Shown here: one piece after another, positions 47,111-57,046 of the stretch
How the letters are laid out: each line of letters opens with the position of its first letter
Numbering within the stretch: the stretch's first letter is position 1
Origin: Parasponia andersonii
Lineage: Eukaryota > Streptophyta > Magnoliopsida > Rosales > Cannabaceae
Assembly (NCBI GenBank): GCA_002914805.1
Contig: JXTB01000027.1
Span: forward strand, 1,355,357-1,419,356
Direction of reading: 5' to 3'
Length of the DNA: 64,000 nt
Translations under genes and position numbers: made by a program
The notes under the pieces: generated by a model
Databases searched by the model: none
The model's input: the letters and a program-made list of their open reading frames with translations, nothing else
What the model was told of the DNA's origin: nothing

Positions 47111-48400
47111 CTGCCAAAGAAAAAGAAAAATCACGAGGCCAATATGAAAGATGGCACCACTCAAGATGAATCTGAAATAAGCCTTTCAGTAGTCGTTTCG
47201 GGGGTGAACTTGGTTTGGATCTAACCCAAGAGAATGATAGATTTATATCGGTGTTATAAGGCATGTCTGCTTAGATAAAGAAATGTTCATTTCCTTCAAA
47301 CCAATTAATGGGAAGAAGCTTTACATGGAAAATGCCACTACACATGAGATTGGGGTCAAGGAAATGTGATCCTGAAAATGACGTCTAAGAGGGATCTGAC
47401 TCTCAACAACATTCTATATGTACCAGAAATCTGCGAGAACTTAGTATCCAGTTCATTACTTAGCAAACATATATTTCGTATAGTGTTTGAATTAGACAAG
47501 ATCATTTTGTCCAAAAACTAGAATGTATCTGAGAAGGAGATATGTAAATGATGGGCTATTCAAGCTCAATATAACGATTATCAAGTTGAATATTAATGAA
47601 GTTAATAATTTTTCTACTTACTTGCTCGAGTCTTCTAACTTATTGTGTAATAGACTAGGACACATTAATTATGATAGTTTATGTTGATTAATTAACTTGA
47701 ATCATGTACTTACTTTCCATATTGATTCCAAACATAAGTATGAAACTTGAGTTGAGACAAAATTGATAAGGTCATCATTCTTAACGATTGAAAGGAACAT
47801 GAAACCTCTTGATTTAATTCACATTGATATTTGTGATTTAAAAATAGTAAAAACAAGAGGTGACAGTAAGCATTTTATTACTTTTGTCAATGATAGTACA
47901 AAATACTGTTATGTTCATCTACTAAAATGCAAGGATGAAACTATAGAGAAATTTGTTCTTTATAAGAATGAGATTAAAAATCAACTTAATAAGAAGCTTA
48001 AAATGTTAGAAGTGACCATAGAGGAGAGTATAAATCACATTTTGGTGAAATCTATGTACAACACAGAATAATATATAAGGTCATTTCACCTTATTCACCT
48101 CAATCAAATGGTATTATTGAGCGAAAAAATCATACCTTGAAAGAAATTATGAATGCAATGTTATTAATTTTTTAGTTGCCTCAGAACATATAGGGGGAAG
48201 CTATATTACTAGCAATTACCTTTTAAATAGAGTATCTCGAAAGAAAGAGGACAAAACCCCGAATAAATTATGGAAAAGGATAAAATCTTCCTACAAATAT
48301 TTACAAATGTGGGGGTGTCATGCCAAAGTAGCTGTACCTAAATCTAAGAAAGTGAAAATATGATCAAAGACGGTTGATTGCATTTTTATTGGATATGCAC
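47110..48400 (+). pseudogene. Right Copia protease and integrase remnants
   Basis: Protease-side sequence (ILYVPEICENLVSSSLLSK near 47410-47465) is followed by LGHINYDSLC and by frame 47763-48071 (LDLIHIDICDLKIVKTRGDS, KHFITFVNDSTKYCYVHLLK, EKFVLYKNEIKNQLNKK). The integrase core then decays (SNGIIERKNHTLKEIMNAML still visible near 48105-48165). The uninterrupted FVLYKNE is the empty site for the MITE in the left copy. Confidence 0.75.
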
Positions 48401-48639
48401 AAAATAACAGTACTTATCAGTTTCTGGTGTATAAGTCACAAATCCCAGATATACACAAAACACAATAATGGAATCTAAAAATACATCGTTCTTTAAATAT
48501 ATATTCTCATATAGATCTAAAGAAGAGTCAAGTTCATTCAAATGAACATATAAGACTAGTGCTAAGAGTAGTTAGGATCAAGAATATAATGAGAATGTTA
48601 AAGAAAAGCCTAGACGCAGCAATAGAGTTAAGACAGAAA

Positions 48640-49502
48640 AATTTTTTGGTACAAATTTTTTGACTTATTTGCTAGAGGTTGAACCTCAAACATTTAAAGA
48701 AACCATGAGCTCCTTGGAAGGCCCTTCGTGGAGAGAGACCATTCAAAGTAAATTGATTCAATCCAACCAAATCATACTTAGGAACTAGTAGATCTTTCTC
48801 TAGGCTTTAAATCTCTAGGGTCCAAATGAATTTTCAAGAGAAAAATAAAAACAAATAGAACAATTGACAAGTATAAGATTAGGCTTATAATTAAGGATAT
48901 CAAACAAAAGAAAGACCTAGATTACTTTCATATATATTCTCTTGTGACGAGAATAACTTCTATTAAGATGATACTTATAATTGTAGCTTTGCATAACCTT
49001 GAATTATATCAAATGGATGTGAAAATAACTTTCTTAAATAGAGATTTAAATGAAGAAATCTATATGGAACAACCCGAGGATTATTCTGTATTAAGGCAGA
49101 ATAAGAAAGTTTGTAAATTGGTGAAGTCTTTATATGTATTAAAGCAAGCACCAAAACAATGACATAAGAAATTTAACAGTGTGCTGATATCAAATAGATT
49201 TAAAATCAATGAATATAGTAAATGTGTTCATGTAAAGAACATAAATAGTGGCTATCATTTTATCTTTATTTTGACTACATGCTCGTTGTTTGTAGCAATG
49301 ATAAGATGATCAAATCTATTAAAAAGATGTTAAATTCTAATTTGACATGAAGAATATGAGTTTAGCCGATGTCATATTAGGAGTTAAAATCTCAAGGACA
49401 TCAGATGGACTTATTTTAAATCAATCACACTATGTGGATAAGATTCTTGAGAAATTTAACAAAGATGATTCTGGAGTTTCCAGAATACCGGTAGATACAA
49501 GG
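48640..49502 (+). pseudogene. Right Copia reverse transcriptase remnant
   Basis: Blocks read FLTYLLEVEPQTFKETMSSL, LHNLELYQMDVKITFLNRDL, EEIYMEQPEDYSVLRQNKKV, LVKSLYVLKQAPKQ and LADVILGVKISRTSDGLILN with SHYVDKILEKFN. The catalytic YxDD site reads FDYMLVV, so it is lost. The frame ends at SRIPVDT, where the insertion begins. Confidence 0.78.
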
Positions 49503-50935
49503 CCCTCAAGCTTTCTCTCTTTCTTTTTCTTTCCCTCGTGTTCATTGCACCTATAGCTATCATCCAACACCACCATCACTTCTTTCCTTTCCAATCATCA
49601 ACGCTACCTCCACCATCATCCTCTCTCGACTCTAGGAGTTCTCACTCAATCCGTAACTTCTACCTCTTTACCTCTTACATATATATTTGTATCTTGTTTA
49701 CATGCAATTAGTCTTTCATGGGTCACCGATTCTTCTTGGTCTTGTGCATGTGATCTTCCCACTTTATTAGCATGCTTCCACACACATATATACATAAGTT
49801 TGACTATTAAATCATCACACACATATAAAATCATTCACAATACATATTTATGGTTTTAGTCCATTCGGTGGAGTTGTGGGGCTTTGATTCTTATTCATGT
49901 GTTGGTCATTCTATTAATTTCTCTTGCATACTCTAGGCCTATTATATTTCATATACCACTTCTCTTTAATTCTAATATTTTTATATCATTTTCCTGGTAT
50001 TTAATTATTTCTATATCACTTTTTCTGTTAACTTGCTCTACAAGTTTCCGTGCATGTTATATGCCTAATATTCAAGTTTATATCACCTTACTATCATCCA
50101 ATTACTGTTGTATCATATTTCTATTATCTCATTATTTCTATGTCACTTTTTCTACTAAATTGTACAACAAGCTTTTTTGCATGCAATTTCTTACTTTTGT
50201 ACTTCAGTGATTTGTGGGCCTCGAGCTACTCTCTTCGAATTATGTCTTTAGCCTGTAGTACAAGTTTTGGATCTCGTGTTCTCTCATAATTTCTCACCTA
50301 TTATTTCAGTTATTATTTTTATTTTTATTATTATTATCTCTAACTCTCTTTATTTTCTGTATTTGTCTTCTAGTTGATACTATGGTCAATTTATTCAGCT
50401 CTGCCAACTAGACCCTCTATTATTACCGCATTATTATATAATTATTATAGATCCATAAACTAATTATTTCTACAACTGCCTACGTATAGGGTAATCGTGA
50501 AAAGTGTCGTTCTTTATTGTGATAGCCTATCGGGACTTCAATATGTAGTGTTAGTATTGTGATAATACTTACGTTATTATTACATTACTTTTTATTCTTC
50601 TATCATTATTATTATATCGTAAGTACGTTATCCCTGTAATTGTTAACGTGGTAAGGACGCAGTAGGAAGTATCATTTTCTATATCGACTGCCTATCAGGA
50701 CTTCAATATGTAAACAGTATTGTGATAACTCTTATATTTGTGTACACTAAGTAAGTCATTTTTTATAATCACCAATGTGACAAGGATGCCATAGGAAGTG
50801 TCAGTTTCTATCTCGACCACTCACTAAGACTTCAACACGTGGTACATATTGTGATGACCCTTCTGTGTACACCTTGTGATCTAACCATAATCCTAGTTAT
50901 TCTCTGTTCTATTTTAATTAATCATATGTCTCGTT
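49503..50935. mobile_element. 1.43-kb insertion in the right Copia RT
   Basis: Copia coding sequence ends at about 49502 and resumes at about 50938 (IDPESSLIYLMSCTKLDIIY). The inserted DNA is T/C-rich. It contains three diverged units of about 140 bp near 50500-50580, 50650-50730 and 50775-50855, each with GACTTCAA(T/C)A(T/C)GT and ATTGTGAT(A/G)A. The hydrophobic open frames (49884-50289) are by-products of T-rich sequence. It may be a solo LTR; no target duplication was identified. Confidence 0.55.
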
Positions 50936-50937
50936 AA

Positions 50938-51170
50938 TTAATCAGAATATGAAGATTGATCCAGAATCAAGTCTTATATATTTGATGAGCTGTACAAAAT
51001 TAGACATAATCTACGCAATTAGTAAGCTGAATAGATAAACGAATAATCCAAGAACTGATCACTGAAAAGGAATAGTAAAAGAATTAAGGTACTTAAGATA
51101 TACTCAGAACTATAGATTGCACTATACCAAATATCCAGTTGTCATAGAAGGTTATAGTGATACAAACTTA
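50938..51170 (+). pseudogene. Right Copia RT end and RNase H start
   Basis: Reads MKIDPESSLIYLMSCTKLDI, IYAISKLNR, then [20 protein letters not shown] and EGYSDTN. The RNase H domain is cut just after its first Asp and passes into [17 protein letters not shown], which is translated leader sequence. The left copy ends at the same place. Confidence 0.8.
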
Positions 51171-51179
51171 AAAACAAAT

Positions 51180-51800
51180 TATTTCTTTACAATAAAGACG
51201 GTCGAAGAAAATATTTTTTCAATTTTGTCCTACAAACTTAAAACAGATTCTCTTCCTCTTGTAGTGCTTGAGGTCGCTAAGCATCTGTCTCCCAAGATAC
51301 AAGATTCGCCACCTCTTATAGCACTGAAGGTCGCTACACGTCTATCTCCCAGGATACAATGACTTCTAAAGTAGTAAACTAAGCACCAAACTTCTACTTT
51401 AAGCGAACTAAATACCGCCAAAAATTTATCAGAGAACTCCAAAATAGTAACTAGAACTAGATTTTAGAATTCTTGAATTAAGACCTCAAAACTAGAACTA
51501 GAATAAAGAGAGAGAATTTAAAGGAGTGAAGAGAATACTTCTCAAACTGTAGATAATTTGGAAAACCTAAGTTTCAAAATGAAAATTTTTGATTCCTAAG
51601 CAATGTGGGACAATTTTTTTACATTATTCCCTTTGCATTTTTCTATCTTGAACATATGAGAATACGATTTTAAAGTACTCGTCAAGTAGATCTAGAATTC
51701 ACCATAACCCATCAAAAATACGAAGAGTGTCCTACTCAATTTGGTGCTCCAAAATGGGTCGTGAACAGTTCCAGTCTCCGAGTCAAAATCAGTTGATGTG
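51180..51800 (-). repeat. LTR/leader C, inverted at the end of the right Copia
   Basis: Reverse complement of B-type leader and LTR: AAAACAGATTC, CTCCCAGGATACAATG, CTAGAACTAGA and AATGTGGGAC lie in the order expected for the minus strand. A 57-bp piece is tandemly doubled (51246-51302, 51303-51359). B and C thus form long inverted ends around the right copy. Confidence 0.75.
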
Positions 51801-52904
51801 GTCTTATCTGCCAATACTAGTAAATGTCTTCTAAATGATAAACATAATCTCGAAAAAAAAAATGAAATATTCTAGTAAGTGATATGGCAGCTTGATACTG
51901 TGTTTCTATCAGAATGTGATCTTACCTGTGAAAGTGCAGAGCTATTTGTAACCACCTTCAGATATACATTTGAGCGCCACAGAAGCTTGAAGCAAGTTGT
52001 CCTTCAACGAGATCCTGTTTGACGTCTTCTAAACCAAAAAAACTTGACTGTTGTAACATTGTCAAACTATTTTATTGGCAGGCACAGCACACAAGTCACA
52101 AATTTATTTCAGCTCCAACAAAAAGAAACTTATTTAGATATGTGATTGAACATATCTACAAAACATGAAAAGGAATGTGCAGCATTATGGACAGTCAACC
52201 TGCTTCTTGGAGAAGATTAATTAGATTCCAAAAAAGATTCACAGTAACTTCAAATTTTGGAAGCAGAGCCGGCCAAACAGTAAGCAGCATTACGGACAGT
52301 CAACAAGCATCGATCAACATGGACAGCATAAACTACTTTGTTAAGGTGCATAACTATTGCTATGATTTGTCAAGTTAGTAAGTTACATACCCCAGAGCAT
52401 AATATAAAGACGCTTTCTTGGACAGGATAAATATTGTAATGAATTTACCTTGGTATGGATGCTGCTCTAAGCTTTCTTAAATGGTTTGCTGAAGTCACTG
52501 TCACCATCAAGGAAAAAAAAATAGCGCTTGATTGCATGCACAACTTAGTGTATTATGAAAACAGAAACAGAAATTGTAATTCAATAATTGTGTTAAACTC
52601 TTCAAAAAGTAATATCCTTAAATGTATCAAGGAGTTACAAATAGTTGTATAAACATGCCCCCTCCATAACAAATATCAATCCTATGTCTAGATGCAACCT
52701 TTTGAACTTAATCCAAAACTTCCCAGAGAACCCACTAATTATTTCCTATTTTAATAATTGTAACACTATGACAGGCAGGGACCAAAATTTAGATTAAAGA
52801 ATTGATTCAAATTACTGAATCATTGACTACCCATAAATCTTAATCCACGTCTCATGGTCTGATTAACTGCTGATTTCCTGGCCAAAATGCAAGTAAGGTT
52901 TTGT
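51801..52904. other. Spacer and 3' flank of the ADA1 gene
   Basis: A 21-bp motif GCAGCATTATGGACAGTCAAC at 52177-52197 recurs with one change about 110 bases later (near 52286). No coding family recognised. The part nearest 52904 is probably the ADA1 3' UTR. Confidence 0.4.
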
Positions 52905-53981
52905 TCACTCTTCAGAAGCACGCAAGCCAATCTTCTCAAGCTGTATGGCCCAATCTTCTCCAAGTACATGGGGATTCAACTCCATTGCTGCACGGAAATC
53001 TAACAAGGATGCACAAGTAGATGTCAGTTGACATTGAGCATGTCTTCCTGGGACTACCGTTCCATTTAGACCACGTATAAAACGGCCATTTAGTTGTTTT
53101 AAATGCTCATTTCCACGCTTTGATCCAGCTAAACGCATACATGGCTCAATTAATCTTTTCAAATATGCATCAAGCCCATTATTCAATAGATTAACACAGT
53201 CCACAGAAATACCAAGTCCTTCCATCTCCAGCTTCTGCTTCACTCGATTTCTTAGTGATCTTGTATCAGGTAGCTCACCACTGTTTTGACAGGTCTCCGG
53301 ACAGTAATTGTTACCAATTGACTTATTAGATAGAGCTTTACGAGCTCCACCCAGATTCACTGATATGCCCAGAGGAGCAGTAACCGGGCTTCTACTCTGT
53401 ACGCCAGGGCTTCCAGCATCCTGTTCAACTTCTTCCCCATCTTCTACAGATGCAACTTCAACTGGAGGTCTGCTGCCAAGAGAAAGCAATTCTGTAGCAC
53501 TTTGCTGCTCTTGTGCCTTGGAAATCAACTCCTCACATGTAACACTTTGAGGCTTTCCAAATGGGCCCAAAGGACTTGGGCGATCTCGAAACTTACGGTC
53601 TCGATTGACTTGAGACCTACCCTTGCGAGGAGAAGGAGTAAAGGCATCCCCATACAGAGATTGAAGATTATTCCTCTGACCCCCATTTGTGATTTTAACA
53701 TTAAGGGTGCTTTTAATTTTCCTAATACCTCTCGTCGGGGGAACTTTAGAAAGGCATGCATTCTTCACAATTGATCTAATAAGCTGGTTATGAAGAGAGA
53801 TATTTTCCCTCCCAATTGTCCGAATGCAGAACTTATTAAACTCACATTTACTAATCTTTAAACTAAACAATCTTCTGAGCTGATCAAAGTATCTCTCAGC
53901 CCTCTGAAGCCCAATCTTCTGGACAATCACAGCTTTCAGCTCTACAGTGTCGATCCGAGAATAACCTTGATTGAGTGACAT
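52905..53981 (-). CDS. ADA1: SAGA complex subunit, ADA1/HFI1 (Tad1) family
   Basis: ADA1/HFI1 is a core architectural subunit of the SAGA histone acetyltransferase coactivator, where its histone-fold pairs with TAF12 in the nucleus. One uninterrupted coding exon gives 358 residues, the size of the plant proteins. The N-terminus (IDTVELKAVIVQKIGLQRAE, RYFDQLRRLFSLKISKCEFN, TIGRENISLHNQLIRSIVKN) is the SAGA-Tad1 domain. A Pro/Ser-rich linker follows. The C-terminal block (LPDTRSLRNRVKQKLEMEGL, VDCVNLLNNGLDAYLKRLIE) is the helical histone-fold-like region, followed by FRAAMELNPHVLGEDWAIQL. The ATG at 53981 begins MSLNQGYSRID, as in relatives. A 5' UTR intron is likely: a good acceptor (TTTACAG, minus strand, about 54118) precedes the ATG, with a leader near 54490-54560. 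Confidence 0.9.
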   Translation of the reverse strand: MSLNQGYSRIDTVELKAVIVQKIGLQRAERYFDQLRRLFSLKISKCEFNKFCIRTIGRENISLHNQLIRSIVKNACLSKVPPTRGIRKIKSTLNVKITNGGQRNNLQSLYGDAFTPSPRKGRSQVNRDRKFRDRPSPLGPFGKPQSVTCEELISKAQEQQSATELLSLGSRPPVEVASVEDGEEVEQDAGSPGVQSRSPVTAPLGISVNLGGARKALSNKSIGNNYCPETCQNSGELPDTRSLRNRVKQKLEMEGLGISVDCVNLLNNGLDAYLKRLIEPCMRLAGSKRGNEHLKQLNGRFIRGLNGTVVPGRHAQCQLTSTCASLLDFRAAMELNPHVLGEDWAIQLEKIGLRASEE

Positions 53982-54600
53982 TTTTAACCCTCAAACTCAC
54001 CAAAACCAAATCTTCATCAAAAATGTTGGATTCTCCAGCAAAACCCAGATGGCAAAACTACACGATCGTCAATCTGAAACCTAAAACCCTAATTTCCAAA
54101 AATGTTTCCATCTGTAAAGTGATCACGAATTGCATCAGAAAACAATCTTCCAAGCTTCTTATATGAAAATGAATAAAACCCATCGACAAATTTAGCTCAA
54201 AATCCACATTTAACATTCTACTGATTGAAAATACAAAATAATAATAATAATACAAAACTACACGTTTGGTTTTGAAAGCGAGAATTCACACGTATAGAGA
54301 TCATAGCTTTATAAAAATGTACACAATTGGGGAAACTTATTGTCAAAAAGAGAAAGATCAAATACGATATTTTTTTCAGCAGAGACTACGAAAGGAGATA
54401 ATAAGAGAAACCCATTTCGATATTTCGATCATAAATTAAAACCCAGAAACCAATTTTGCAATGGACCATGGTAGAGTAAGAGACGAACCTATAAGGACGA
54501 AGCCGTAGCTGTGAATTGACACCGAAATTGGAGAGTGTTTTTCTTTCTTTCTTCCCTTTCCCTTTTGCCCCCAATAGCTTTTTTGGCGATGGAAGCTTTT
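53982..54600 (-). other. Probable 5' leader and leader intron of ADA1
   Basis: No coding potential. CT-rich and AT-rich blocks with a plausible acceptor near 54118 and a GT-rich region near 54490 (minus strand) suggest an untranslated first exon. The donor site is not clear. Confidence 0.35.
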
Positions 54601-57046
54601 GTCTCTGTTTGTTTTATGCCATTTTTGTTTTTTTTGTTTTTTTTTCCCGTAATTGAGACAAACCAAACAGAGACTAAGATGTTATGCCTTTAAAAAAAAT
54701 TCTCCAGGTGTAAACACACACGTGAGCCGTGACCCTTTTTTAGTTTTCCACGTCAGATTGTTTAGGCCATGTTTGCTTAGTCTTTCATATAACTTGTCTC
54801 CCTTTTGTTTTTTTTTTTTTTTTCTTTTGTTTCTCATTACTTAAATAGATACAAGCGAAAAAAGAGTAGAAAAGTATCAAGTAGTATAGAAGTCAGCCAA
54901 AGTTGACCCGCCAAGATGGACTGGTGGATTTTGATTTTTTTTTTTCTAAATGTAGTTTTTGATTAATTTCTACTTTTTATTCAAAAAATGAAATTTCGCT
55001 AATATACTTAAATTATAGATGTCGTATCATTTTAATTCTCAAACTTTTAGTTAGAAATGTGACAAATCAATTTAGGATATATCAATTTACTAACTTTTGA
55101 TTGTTTCTTGCATTGCCTTCTTTTATCATGAGTTTATATTGTCCTCTCCTTGCTAGACAGGATTGACAATAGTCAAAAGTTTACAAAACCACTTTTTTTT
55201 TTTCTTTTGAAATAAAATTACTATTATGTCGTTGCAAATCAATGTCGTTAAATTTTGTCGTCGTTTATGGAATTTATGTCATTTACTCATTTTCCGGTCA
55301 ATCTTGTATTTGTTTCGGTTTTGAAGTTTTTTTCTTTTTTCTGGGCTCGAGTTGTTTCATGAAGTTGATGTCAACTGCTGAACTTATTTTTGTTGACCGG
55401 TTTATATCGTTCCTTTTTTTTTTTTAAAATGAAAGAGTTTATATCATTCTTGGCTTCTCGATGTTCTATATTTCAAGTCAATGTCGTTTGTTCAGTTGAG
55501 GTTGTTTATCCAAATAATTGTTATATTTCCTGCCACTGTTGTTTGTCCTAAATTTTTCAAAAATTTTCCTCTCACTCCCGCTTCTCCAAGTTTATGGGTA
55601 AATCGGGTACTATTATAGTAGCAGTAACCGTTAAATTTTATTAGATTGTTGTCATTTTACCAGTTTAGGTTGTTTGATAGATTTATTGTCGTTTGTCATT
55701 TGATATCATTTTTTTTTTGTCGTTTTACAATAGATTTCGTTTTGAGTGTGGTCTTTGCTATAGATGTTACCTTCTCCGAAGTAATTTTTCAAGTCAATGT
55801 CGTTTTCCTTCAGCTTATATCGGCTTTTGAGGTCTTGCAAATGGTAATATATGTGTGTTTGATGAAGTTGTCGTCGTTTAATCACTTTCAAATCGTTGTT
55901 TTGAGGGGATTGTTTAAAGGTTTTAAACATATGCTCTATTCAATTGTTCATTCATCATGTAATTATCATGTAATTAGTAACTAGCGGTCAAGTGTATGTG
56001 CATCTCAAAGGTGCACAACTACAAATAAAAGCCATATAAATGCTTTTCACCGTTTGCAATTTGTTGCCAGCCATTATACTTTTTAGGCAACTTTTCTTTG
56101 CTTAATTTGTTCTCCATTTAATTGCTGATTAACTAACTACAAACATCTGTATTGACTATTGAGCAATTTTTACGGTATCAATTTACAATGCTATATACAC
56201 CTAATAGCTGTTTTTTCCCAAAACGAAAAAAAAAAAAAAAAATTCTTTATGTCAATCATTTAATGTCAACAGTCGTGAGAAATTAATGATTATAGATCTT
56301 ACTAAATTAGTTAGCAACTATATGTACTAATTCTCACCACGGAGAATATAACATGTGAGCAATCTTTTCATCACAATTGGGATTAAAGCATTGCTCAAAC
56401 AACAAGACTACTACCATACACGTACGGTTTTAAAAAATTACAATCTGATTAAACAGTTGTTTGAGGATTCAATTTTAGGACTTTCTGAGTTATGATTGCC
56501 GCTTCTGCCATGAATTTGATAGTACTTTAAGAGTCTCGTTTTAGAATGTTACTAGATTCACCTTATAGCTAGTTGTCCAAAAAGGTAATGAAGAAAAATA
56601 CATACAAGGTAGAAAGCAGAAACACTGCGTATTCTCCAGACTTTAAATTCTGGTCAAAACATCACATGTAGATTAGTTTTTCGCTTGCTGATATATTTTT
56701 CTTGCGTCTTCTTTTGCTCAAACTCGTTTTCTTTATTTGGCTTAGCGTTCATGAATAGCTAGTTTGTTCTTCTATCTCTTACTAGAAGCAAAAAGTTCCC
56801 AGTTTTGAAGTGTCTGATCTATATGTAAGACATGTATCCCCCAGCACAAAGTCCCCATCTCCTTGTCCATATAGACTAAATCTAACAACCAGAATATCAA
56901 ATATCTTCAAATATACAGCGGGGCTTAGCTAAAAGCTCCAAACATGCAGCACCTATATATATAGAAACTGATGTATCCATATGAACCTCTGAAAGTGTGA
57001 AGTTAGCCATCAGTACAAGTTTTCTTCTACAGTTAAATACGACCAG
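54601..57046. other. Intergenic region between ADA1 and the PUT gene
   Basis: 54720-54760 contains CACGTG and CCACGTC motifs upstream of ADA1. 55220-55880 is T-rich with a recurrent TGTCGTTT-type motif (listed separately). The rest is AT-rich. The final 40 bases are the 3' UTR side of the transporter gene. Confidence 0.45.
55225..55880. repeat. Irregular GTCGTTT-motif region
   Basis: GTCGTT or its near variants (AATGTCGTT, TTGTCGTCGTTTA, TTGTCGTTTG, AATGTCGTTTTCC) appear a dozen times in 650 bases of T-rich DNA, with CAAGTCAATGTCGTTT present twice. Spacing is irregular and no unit length is clear. It may be a much-decayed repeat. Confidence 0.4.

Larger units (their letters stand above)
45590..51800 (+). 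mobile_element. Right Ty1/Copia element of a head-to-head pair
   Basis: Plus-strand copy of the same family: LTR/leader B (45590-46370), gag (46380-47110), protease region, GAG-pre-integrase (about 47640-47770), integrase (47763-48380), RT (48700-49500), a 1.43-kb insertion (49503-50935), the end of RT and start of RNase H (50940-51165), then leader and LTR sequence in reverse orientation (C, to 51800) instead of a direct 3' LTR. All domains carry stops. The left and right copies diverge in opposite directions from about 45.57 kb. Confidence 0.8.

Noticed and set aside
49884..50289. Hydrophobic 80-110-codon frames suggesting membrane proteins
   Set aside because: T-rich composition makes Leu/Phe/Ser-rich translations; the region is an insertion within a retroelement.
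53308..53774. Plus-strand frames over the ADA1 gene
   Set aside because: Antisense shadows of a well-supported coding exon.
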